Virus record (IMG/VR): IMGVR_UViG_3300044703_000149
Span: 1 to 20,724 of that record
DNA from: a virus
DNA: 20,724 bases
Strand: one strand, 5' to 3'
A program made the translations under genes and the position numbers. Position 1 is the stretch's first letter. Every line of letters starts with the position of its first letter. Shown here in pieces: positions 6,173 through 12,090 of this stretch. The notes under the pieces are model-generated. The model was not told where the DNA came from. It did not search any database and saw nothing but the letters and a program-made list of their open reading frames with translations.

Positions 6173-7368
6173 ATCCGTTCATCTCGAACCCGATGGCGTA
6201 CCACCGAGAGCCGTTGCGCGCCGAGGCACCGGTGCCGAAGCCCGGCGCCCAAGGTGTGGCCACCATCCGCCTGTACGACCCCATCGACTCGTGGGGCGGC
6301 CCATGGGGGGTCTCGGCCAAGGAGTTCGTCGGTGTGCTCGACGAGCTTGGCGACGACACCGCCGAGATCCAACTGCGGGTCAACAGCCCCGGTGGGGAGG
6401 TGTGGGAAGGGCTCGCGATCCTCAACGCACTGCGGGCCCACCCGGCCAAGGTGACCGCCATCGTCGAAGGGGTCGCGGCCTCGGCTGCGTCGTTCATCGC
6501 CGCCGGCTGCGACGAGCTTGAGATGGCCCCCAACTCCGAATTGTTCGTCCACCGGGCGTGGGGCCTGGTGATCGGCAACGCCGAGGACATGGCGAAGATG
6601 GCCGCCGACCTCGATCACGAGGACCGCAACCTCGCCAGCATCTACGCCGCCAAGGCGGGCGGGACGGTCGAGGGCTGGCTGGCGGTCATGTCGGCGGACA
6701 CCGCCTACTCGGCGCAGGAGGCGGTCGACGCCGGCCTCGCCGACCAGGTCGGCCCGACGGCGGTCGACGAGAAGGCGAAGAACCGGTTCGACCTGAAGAT
6801 CTTCAACGCTGGCGGCCGGTGGGCACCAGCGGCATCCGTCTCGGCACCCCCGCCGAGCCCACGCCCCGCTCCGGGGCAGAAGGGAGCGTCCGGCATGGAC
6901 CTCACCGCGATCCGGGCCCGTCTTGGGCTCCCGGACGACACCAGCGACGACGAGACCATCCAGGCGCTGCACGACGCGGCCACCTACGCGGCCGCCGAAC
7001 GCGACGCCCTGAAGGCCCCTCGGCCGCCAGAGCCGCTGCTGGACGGGGTGGTCGCCATCTCGGCCGAGCAGCTCGAGCAACTGAAGGCCGACGCTCAGGC
7101 TGGTCGCGACGCCCGCGCCGAGCAACTGAGGGCGCACCGCGAGGGCCTCGTCGCAGCAGCCGTGCAGGACGGGCGCATCGCCCCGGCGGAGAAGGCCGCA
7201 TGGCTCGACAAGCTCGCCACGGGAACCGGCGCCGAGCAGGTCCTCGCCGCATTGAAGCCAGGCCTGGTCCCGGTCGACGGCGTCGGCAGCAGCGGGAACG
7301 CCGACCTCGAGACAGACGACGACCGGCTGTACTCGGCGCTGTTCGGAGGGGAGAGGGCGAATGCCTGA
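6169..7368 (+). CDS. ClpP-like (S14) prohead protease fused to scaffold-like domain
   Basis: This is a 399-residue protein. Residues about 30-200 are a ClpP-type serine protease: VNSPGG (71-76), GVAASAAS with probable nucleophile S105, NSELFVHRAW with H128, and DTAYSAQEAVDAGLAD with D177, in the order and spacing of the Ser-His-Asp triad of ClpP. Such enzymes mature the prohead by removing scaffold. A Pro-rich linker (about 222-240) leads to a helical, charged C-terminal domain (243-399) of the sort that scaffolds capsid assembly. The architecture parallels protease-scaffold fusions such as lambda C/Nu3. GTG 6169 is the upstream start; ATG 6193 is another in-frame choice. It overlaps the decoration gene by 8 nt. 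Confidence 0.87.
   Translation: MNPFISNPMAYHREPLRAEAPVPKPGAQGVATIRLYDPIDSWGGPWGVSAKEFVGVLDELGDDTAEIQLRVNSPGGEVWEGLAILNALRAHPAKVTAIVEGVAASAASFIAAGCDELEMAPNSELFVHRAWGLVIGNAEDMAKMAADLDHEDRNLASIYAAKAGGTVEGWLAVMSADTAYSAQEAVDAGLADQVGPTAVDEKAKNRFDLKIFNAGGRWAPAASVSAPPPSPRPAPGQKGASGMDLTAIRARLGLPDDTSDDETIQALHDAATYAAAERDALKAPRPPEPLLDGVVAISAEQLEQLKADAQAGRDARAEQLRAHREGLVAAAVQDGRIAPAEKAAWLDKLATGTGAEQVLAALKPGLVPVDGVGSSGNADLETDDDRLYSALFGGERANA
6895..7368 (+). CDS. Nested scaffolding protein (internal start in protease gene)
   Basis: An internal in-frame ATG at 6895 is preceded by AGGGAG (6881-6886) at an 8-nt spacing, a better ribosome site than that of the full-length gene. It falls exactly after the Pro-rich linker, so translation there would yield the free 157-residue C-terminal domain, starting MDLTAIRARLGLPDD. 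This domain is highly charged and helical (EQLEQLKADAQAGRDARAEQLRA in two halves). By analogy with lambda Nu3, the shorter product would be the bulk scaffold and the longer one the minor protease. No separate scaffold gene exists between portal and capsid, which supports the idea. Confidence 0.55.
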   Translation: MDLTAIRARLGLPDDTSDDETIQALHDAATYAAAERDALKAPRPPEPLLDGVVAISAEQLEQLKADAQAGRDARAEQLRAHREGLVAAAVQDGRIAPAEKAAWLDKLATGTGAEQVLAALKPGLVPVDGVGSSGNADLETDDDRLYSALFGGERANA

Positions 7369-7756
7369 TTACGTTCCGCATTGGGCTGACGGGCCGTTCA
7401 CCCGCACGGCGTCGGCGGCGATCACCGGCGGGCAGGTCCTCGTGGTCTCAGGGGTCGGCACCGCTGCCCCATCCGGCGGCGCGTCCTTGGCCGTCGTCGG
7501 TGTCGCAGCGTTCGACGCCGCCAGCGGCGACTCGGTGACGGTCTTGCCGCTCACCAGGGAGACGATCCACCGCCTCACCGCCTCCGGCACCGTCACCGCT
7601 GGAGACCAGGTCATCTCCGCCGCTGGCGGGAAGGTGGCAGCGCTGGCAGCCGCGGCGGGCGCGGCTGCATCCGACATCAACGCGGCCCGCCAGGTCATCG
7701 GGGTGGCCCACACGACCGCGACCGACGGCAATCTCGTCGACGTCCAGGGGAGGTAG
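7361..7756 (+). CDS. Capsid decoration / head-stabilising protein (DUF2190-like)
   Basis: This small 131-residue, Ala/Gly/Val/Thr-rich beta protein lies immediately before the major capsid gene. The pattern ITGGQVLVVSG ... GVAAFDAASGDSVTVLPL ... TASGTVTAGDQVISAAGGKV ... QVIGVAHTTATDGNLVDVQGR is that of DUF2190-type capsid stabilisation proteins, which bind the outside of the shell after expansion. GGAGGGGAGAGGG upstream of ATG 7361 is a strong ribosome-binding region. The gene overlaps the protease stop by 8 nt and ends 3 nt before the capsid start, so the three are co-translated. Confidence 0.75.
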   Translation: MPDYVPHWADGPFTRTASAAITGGQVLVVSGVGTAAPSGGASLAVVGVAAFDAASGDSVTVLPLTRETIHRLTASGTVTAGDQVISAAGGKVAALAAAAGAAASDINAARQVIGVAHTTATDGNLVDVQGR

Positions 7757-7759
7757 CAG

Positions 7760-8683
7760 ATGCCCACCATCTACCCGCCGGCTCCGCCGACGCTCACTGG
7801 CGACGTCGAGTCGATCAACCGGTTCTTGGCCAACCCGACACTGGTCAGTCGCCGGTTGCGCACCATCGCCGAGCAGCGGTACATCGCCGACCGGCTCCTC
7901 ACCGGCCGGTTCCAGCTGTCCGGCGGCGCCATCCTGTACGAGACCGGCGAGTCGATCTACGCCGATCAGTCGCCCGAGGCAGTCGCCCCCGGCTCCGGGT
8001 ACCCGCGGACCACCGTCGGGACCGGGGTGGCGTCGATGGCCCACTCGGTCAAGTGGGGCGAGGACGCCCCCATCACCGACGAGTCGATCAAGCGCCGGCT
8101 GATGGACCCGGTGGCCCGGGCGATGGTCAAGCTGATCAACTCCAACGTGAGGACCATCGACAGCATCGCCATCTCCGCTATCTCCTCGGCGGTGACGAAC
8201 ACGGCCGCCGCGTCCGCCGCGTGGTCGGGGGCGACCGCGAAGCAGATCCTCGACGACGTGCTACAGGCCAAGGCGCAGATCCTCGCCCTCAACCAGGGTT
8301 ACGACCCGGACGTGGTGGCCCTCGACGACTCGCACTGGGCGTACGCGCTGTCGGCGTTCGTGAACGCTGGCTGGCTGCCGCGAGAGGCGCTGACGGACAA
8401 CCCGGCGCTGACCGGCACGTTCCCGGTGATCGGCGGGATGACGTTCTTGCCGACCCCGAACGTGCCAGCCGCGTCGACCGTGCTCGTCCTCGACTCCACG
8501 ATGCTCGGCGGCATGGCGGACGAGCAGCTCGGCGGGCCTGGGTATGCCTCGGCCGGCCCGCCAGGCGTGGAGGGCAAGTCGATCCGCGACGACGACAACG
8601 ACCAATGGAGGGTGCGCTGTCGCCGAGTCACCGTGCCCGTCGTCCTCGAGCCGGTGTCGGCCCGCAAGATCACCGGCGCATAA
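7760..8683 (+). CDS. Major capsid protein (HK97 fold)
   Basis: This 307-residue shell protein is assigned from position after protease, scaffold and decoration gene and from recognisable features of actinophage capsid proteins. These are an N-terminal helical arm (INRFLANPTLVSRRLRTIAEQRYIADRLLTG), an E-loop-like segment (ILYETGESIYADQSPE), a long helix around DESIKRRLMDPVARAMVKLINSNV, and a C-terminal beta segment with DDDNDQWRVRCRRVTVPVVLEPVSARKITG. GGGGAGG lies just upstream of ATG 7760. No large propeptide is evident, consistent with a separate scaffold. Confidence 0.88.
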   Translation: MPTIYPPAPPTLTGDVESINRFLANPTLVSRRLRTIAEQRYIADRLLTGRFQLSGGAILYETGESIYADQSPEAVAPGSGYPRTTVGTGVASMAHSVKWGEDAPITDESIKRRLMDPVARAMVKLINSNVRTIDSIAISAISSAVTNTAAASAAWSGATAKQILDDVLQAKAQILALNQGYDPDVVALDDSHWAYALSAFVNAGWLPREALTDNPALTGTFPVIGGMTFLPTPNVPAASTVLVLDSTMLGGMADEQLGGPGYASAGPPGVEGKSIRDDDNDQWRVRCRRVTVPVVLEPVSARKITGA

Positions 8684-8697
8684 GGAGGCGCACTGTC

Positions 8698-8985
8698 ATG
8701 GCACATGTGGCTACGGCCCCCCTCGTCATCGCCAAGAACGACGAGGGCGGCGACGTGTACGTCTATCAGGGCGGCGTGCTGCCCCCCGACCAGGACGAGG
8801 CATGGCTGGCACAGATGGTCGCAGAGGGCCTCGTCGCCGAAGTCTCCGACGAGGCCGAGGCAGCCACGAGGCCGGCAAGGAACGCGGGCCGCGATCCATG
8901 GCTCGCCTATGCGCTCGCCAACGGCGTCCCAGAGGAGGAGGCCTCGGGCCTGTCCCGCGACGAGCTGCGCGACCTGCTCAGCTGA
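8698..8985 (+). CDS. Hypothetical head protein
   Basis: This 95-residue acidic protein has a strong Shine-Dalgarno (AAGGAGG, 8682-8688) before ATG 8698. The N-terminal half looks like a small beta domain (APLVIAKNDEGGDVYVYQGGVLPPD). The C-terminal half ends in a short helical module (DPWLAYALANGVPEEEASGLSRDELRDLL) resembling the SAP-like or capsid-adjacent helices of actinophage head proteins. Its place between capsid and connector suggests a head-completion or minor decoration role, but no family is identified with confidence. Confidence 0.7.
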   Translation: MAHVATAPLVIAKNDEGGDVYVYQGGVLPPDQDEAWLAQMVAEGLVAEVSDEAEAATRPARNAGRDPWLAYALANGVPEEEASGLSRDELRDLLS

Positions 8986-8995
8986 GGGCTTGATC

Positions 8996-9364
8996 ATGGC
9001 GGTCACGCTCGCCCAAGCCAAGGATCGGCTTGACGTAGTCACCTCGGCGGACGACGCCCAGCTCCAGCTCTACGTGGACGCCGCCAACACCTGGGTGGCT
9101 GCCCGGGTGTCGGATACGGCGCCAGCCCCGGTGGTGCTGGGAACGCTGCTGCTGATCGAGCATTGGTGGGCGTGGCCAGTCGGGGCACCGGCCGACGAGG
9201 CGTCGTTCGGTGGCCGCGGATTCGCCATCCCGAACCGGGTGAAGGAGCTGCTCGACCCATACCTCTCCGCCACCTCGGCGCCGACGTCTGGCTTCCCGGC
9301 CGCCGACTGCTGGTGGCCAGACGCGGTCGTGCCCGTCTCGCCAACGATCGCCTTTGGCCGGTAG
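8996..9364 (+). CDS. Head-tail connector (gp6-like adaptor)
   Basis: This 122-residue protein opens VTLAQAKDRLDVVTSADDAQLQLYVDAANTWVAARV, the typical N-terminal helical pattern of HK97 gp6-like head-tail connectors. A hydrophobic helix (VVLGTLLLIEHWWAWP) and a Pro/Gly-rich, beta-prone tail follow (RGFAIPNRVKELLDPY ... SGFP). Such adaptors form a ring beneath the portal. GAGGG lies upstream of ATG 8996, and the gap to the preceding gene is 10 nt. The last 25 residues, rich in Trp and Pro, may contact the portal. Confidence 0.75.
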   Translation: MAVTLAQAKDRLDVVTSADDAQLQLYVDAANTWVAARVSDTAPAPVVLGTLLLIEHWWAWPVGAPADEASFGGRGFAIPNRVKELLDPYLSATSAPTSGFPAADCWWPDAVVPVSPTIAFGR

Positions 9365-9387
9365 GGCGCACCTGGCCAGGGCGATAG

Positions 9388-9415
9388 TTGCCACCCGCGA
9401 CCGACACTCAGGCGC
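9388..9415 (+). promoter_or_regulatory. TTGCCACCC late element, copy C (tail terminator)
   Basis: TTGCCACCC (9388-9396), 6 nt, GACACT (9403-9408), 7 nt, then GTG 9416. It lies in a 51-nt gap at the head-to-tail gene boundary. Confidence 0.6.
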
Positions 9416-9892
9416 GTGAGCACCTACGCCGACGCCGCTCTTCGCGAGGCTGCCTGGCTCAACGCGGTGGACGTGCTGCCGTCTCTGAGCGTTGCCAATG
9501 GCGGGCCGTTCGAGGTCGTCGAGGCGTTCCCAAGGCATCAAGCCCGGGCCCGCACCGAGCTGTACGTGTTCCGGGAGGGGTTCATGGAGGACCGGGAGTC
9601 GACCGGTCGCAAGCTGTGGACGCATCACCTGGTGGCCGCCATCCGCTGGCCGGTCACCGGCCGCAGCGACAACGCCGTCGCCGCCCTCACCAACCTCGAC
9701 GCGGCGATCGACAGCGTGCTGCAGCGTGTCCGCGGCTTCCCGGCCGACAAGACGCATGGCGGCCGGTGGCTGCAGGCGGGCGAGCATGTCGAGGTGCGCT
9801 ACCCGGACCCGGAGACCGCCCTCGATGGGACGAGCGAAGGGACACAGGTCGTGACGATCCACTACCAGGCCGACGAGGAGGTCTCCGCGTGA
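9416..9892 (+). CDS. Tail terminator / tail completion protein
   Basis: This 158-residue protein lies between the connector and the tube protein. It has the layout of tail terminators: an N-terminal helix (ADAALREAAWLNAVDVLP), a strand region (ARTELYVFREGFMEDRES), a central strand with HHLVAAIRWPVTGRSDNAVAAL, a helix (NLDAAIDSVLQRVRGFP), and final strands (HVEVRYPDPETALDGTSEGTQVVTIHYQADEEV). Terminators cap the growing tail tube and join it to the head. GTG 9416 carries no useful Shine-Dalgarno but sits 28 nt after the start of element C. Its stop overlaps the next GTG (GTGA). The assignment is by fold impression and gene order. Confidence 0.65.
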   Translation: MSTYADAALREAAWLNAVDVLPSLSVANGGPFEVVEAFPRHQARARTELYVFREGFMEDRESTGRKLWTHHLVAAIRWPVTGRSDNAVAALTNLDAAIDSVLQRVRGFPADKTHGGRWLQAGEHVEVRYPDPETALDGTSEGTQVVTIHYQADEEVSA

Positions 9893-10056
9893 AGCTGACC
9901 AACGACAGTCCCGGCGATGTCATCTACCCGGGCATCGTCGATCCCCGCCACGACGACGACCGACTCCTGGTACTGCGGCCGGGCGAGTCGGTCACCGTCG
10001 CTGCGCCAACCGATGAGGCCAAGCAATCGGCGCCGTCGGACAGGAAGAGGGGGTAA
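9889..10056 (+). CDS. Small hypothetical tail-region protein
   Basis: This 55-residue protein starts at a GTG overlapping the previous stop (GTGA) with GAGGAGG 7-8 nt upstream, and ends 3 nt before the tube gene. The sequence VKLTNDSPGDVIYPGIVDPRHDDDRLLVLRPGESVTVAAPT looks like a small beta-rich domain with a basic C-terminus (SDRKRG). Similar short proteins occur before tail tube genes in actinophages, but I cannot name a function. Confidence 0.6.
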   Translation: MKLTNDSPGDVIYPGIVDPRHDDDRLLVLRPGESVTVAAPTDEAKQSAPSDRKRG

Positions 10057-10059
10057 CCG

Positions 10060-11001
10060 ATGGCTGCCACGCCCACCCAACTCGGCCATGTCGGCTGGGC
10101 TAAGGAGGTCACGCCAGGCACCTATGTGGCGCCCACCCTGTTCATCCCCTACACCGCCTCCAATCCCGAGGATGTCCTCGAGTACGTCAACGACGAGTCG
10201 GCCGACGCCAACGGCACCCATGTGCGCGGCGTCTATCAAGGCGTGAAGGATTCGACGTTCGACCTCAGCGGCAATCTCTACCCGGAGGTCATCGGCGCGT
10301 TGATGGTGTGCTTGGGGCTGGCGGACACGGTGACTGGCGCCGGCCCGTACACGCACACGTTCAAGATGCCGGCCGCCTACGTCGTGCCGCCGTCGGCGTC
10401 GCTCACGGACTTCAACACAGTGGAGGCACGCGGCTACCCGGGCCAGAAGCTGAGCGAGCTGAAGGTTGTCACCGACGCCAAGGGGACGGCGAAGTACACG
10501 TCGGCATGGATGGGGTTCCCCTCTGCTGCGCAGTCGACCCCGACGCCCTCGTACCCGGCGACGCCCTCGTCATTGATGGGATGGGAGACGGCTGTCACCG
10601 TCGGCGGCACCGCCTCCGATCGGAACATCAACACCGAGATCACGGTGAAGCGCAATGTGGAGGCGGTGCATTCGCAGAACGGGGTGCAAGCACCCCGCGA
10701 GATGTTGGCCGACGCCATCGAGGCGTCGTTCTCCTGCAAGAGCATCTTCGACGCGAGCACCGACTTCAACCACCTGCTGAGCAACGATCAGCCGGCATTG
10801 CAGGTGGCCATCACCACCCCGGGTGGCGGGTCGAACCCCGTGCTGACGCTGAAGATGTCGAAGGTCAGCGTGTCGAAGGCGAAGGTGGACCGTAGCGGGA
10901 AGTACGCCGTGCTGGACTGGTCGGGTGACGGGATCTACAACGCCACCGACGCCGGGCCCATCCAAGCCACCCTGCTGAACGCTGTCTCCACCCAGTACTG
11001 A
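10060..11001 (+). CDS. Major tail tube protein
   Basis: This 313-residue protein is assigned by position and by the typical opening TQLGHVGWAKEVTPGTYVAPTLFIPYTA of long tail-tube proteins, followed by alternating short strands. Features include LSGNLYPEVIGALMVCLGL, PYTHTFKMP, KLSELKVVTDAKGTAKYTSAWMG and the C-terminal KMSKVSVSKAKVDRSGKYAVLDWSGDGIYNATDAGPIQATLLNA. Hexameric rings of this protein stack to form the tube. GGAAGAGGGG precedes ATG 10060. The stop overlaps the next start by one base (TGATG). Confidence 0.85.
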   Translation: MAATPTQLGHVGWAKEVTPGTYVAPTLFIPYTASNPEDVLEYVNDESADANGTHVRGVYQGVKDSTFDLSGNLYPEVIGALMVCLGLADTVTGAGPYTHTFKMPAAYVVPPSASLTDFNTVEARGYPGQKLSELKVVTDAKGTAKYTSAWMGFPSAAQSTPTPSYPATPSSLMGWETAVTVGGTASDRNINTEITVKRNVEAVHSQNGVQAPREMLADAIEASFSCKSIFDASTDFNHLLSNDQPALQVAITTPGGGSNPVLTLKMSKVSVSKAKVDRSGKYAVLDWSGDGIYNATDAGPIQATLLNAVSTQY

Positions 11002-11351
11002 TGGCACGACACGACCTGCCCGGCGGCAATTGGGTGGAGATCCGGGACACCCCCACCAATGGCGGGCGCCGTCGGGCGTGGGCGGCGTTCTCGCAAGCCC
11101 GACTCGAAGGGCTCATCGGCAACATGCAAGACATGGCCACCATGGACGAGCTCCTAGTCGACATGGTCGACGCCTGGTCGCTGCCCGAGCCCGTCCCTCG
11201 CGAGGAGCGCGAGGTGCTGGACAGCCTCGACCTCGACCTGGCCAACGGCCTGTACGCGCTGCTGCTCCCACTGGTGAAGGAGGGCCGGCTCAATCCCGAC
11301 TTCGGGGTCGACCCGGCGGACGACTCCCCTACGTCGCCCTCGAGCAACTGA
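11001..11351 (+). CDS. Tail assembly chaperone, short form (gpG-like)
   Basis: This 116-residue acidic protein lies between the tube and tape-measure genes. It opens LPGGNWVEIRDTPTNGGRRRAWAAFSQARLEGL. The helical remainder includes MDELLVDMVDAWSLPEPVPREEREVLDSLDLDLANGLYALLLPLV, the conserved 'surface/centre' segment of actinophage chaperones. Such proteins coat the tape measure before tube polymerisation. The frame ends at 11351 in a low-information tail (DDSPTSPSSN), while the -1 frame continues with protein-like sequence, the usual sign of a programmed frameshift. ATG 11001 overlaps the tube stop. Confidence 0.85.
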   Translation: MARHDLPGGNWVEIRDTPTNGGRRRAWAAFSQARLEGLIGNMQDMATMDELLVDMVDAWSLPEPVPREEREVLDSLDLDLANGLYALLLPLVKEGRLNPDFGVDPADDSPTSPSSN

Positions 11352-11545
11352 AGGCCGAGTTGATCGAGGGCGCCGTCGACCCGGCCGGGCCGCTGTTCGA
11401 GCGCCACCGCTGCTACCGGTGGCGGCGCATGTTCGGTGGCACGCAGGCCGACTATGAGGCCGCGGACGCAGTCGACACCGACTGGGACCTCCAGTTCGAG
11501 CGCATCGAGGCCGAGGCGGCCGAGGAGAGGCGACGCCGTGGCTGA
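11001..11545 (+). CDS. Tail assembly chaperone, long form by -1 frameshift (gpGT-like)
   Basis: The -1 frame is open across the end of the short form and encodes YVALEQLKAELIEGAVDPAG ... RHRCYRWRRMFGG ... DWDLQFERIEAEAAEE, typical of the T extension of GT chaperones. No start codon with a ribosome site opens it. The best slip point I see is the CCCCT at 11326-11330 (codons TCC CCT ACG), where a proline tRNA on CCT could re-pair one base back with CCC. This would give a fusion of about 181 residues, with TAC at 11330-11332 as the first -1 codon. A standard X XXY YYZ heptamer is absent, so the exact site is uncertain. Confidence 0.65.
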
Positions 11546-12086
11546 GCAGTCCCGGTTCACGGGCGTCGAGCGGTTCAAGGCCGGACTCGACCGGATCGGC
11601 GGCCAGGTTGAGAAGAGGACCCGCCTGGCAGTCACGGCCGGGGCACGGGCGATGCGGGACCAGGCCCGGAAGAACGCCGACACCGGCCGTCATCGCAAGG
11701 GCGAGCCGACCACGGCGCAGCCGGGAGCCGGGCCGAACCGCGTTACCGGCAACCTGGTCCGCAACATCGCGTCGTCCGCCGCGAAGCCAGCCGGGGATGG
11801 CTGGTGGCGGGCCACCGTGTACGTCCGCCGCAAGGCGTTCTACGGCCGGGTCCTCGAGCAGGACACCGAGGCCAAGACCGTCAACGTCCGCGGCCACGCC
11901 CGCACCGTGCACACCCTGAAGCGGATGCAGCAGGGCCCCGAGCGCGTGCACGGGGTGTCGGCCCACGAGCGGAGGCGCAAGGGGTCGCACGCCTATCCGT
12001 TCTTCGGCCCCGCTGTCGAGTCGGTGGCGACCCGGATCGTCCCTGGTCTGTTCAGGGACGCCTGGGACGAGGGGCACAGGGGGTGA
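11538..12086 (+). CDS. HK97 gp10-like tail completion / neck protein
   Basis: This 182-residue protein has the gp10-family signature. It starts with an N-terminal helix and RAMRDQARKNADTG, then RVTGNLVRNIASSA, a central strand pair (WWRATVYVRRKAFYGRVLEQDT), a basic loop with several His and Arg, and the closing HAYPFFGPAVESVATRI helix. Members act at the head-tail junction or on tail completion. GTG 11538, with GGAGAGG 7 nt upstream, overlaps the long chaperone stop by 8 nt. Position is unusual: most siphophages place this gene before the tube gene, whereas here it lies between the chaperones and the tape measure. Confidence 0.7.
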   Translation: MAEQSRFTGVERFKAGLDRIGGQVEKRTRLAVTAGARAMRDQARKNADTGRHRKGEPTTAQPGAGPNRVTGNLVRNIASSAAKPAGDGWWRATVYVRRKAFYGRVLEQDTEAKTVNVRGHARTVHTLKRMQQGPERVHGVSAHERRRKGSHAYPFFGPAVESVATRIVPGLFRDAWDEGHRG

Positions 12087-12090
12087 GCTC

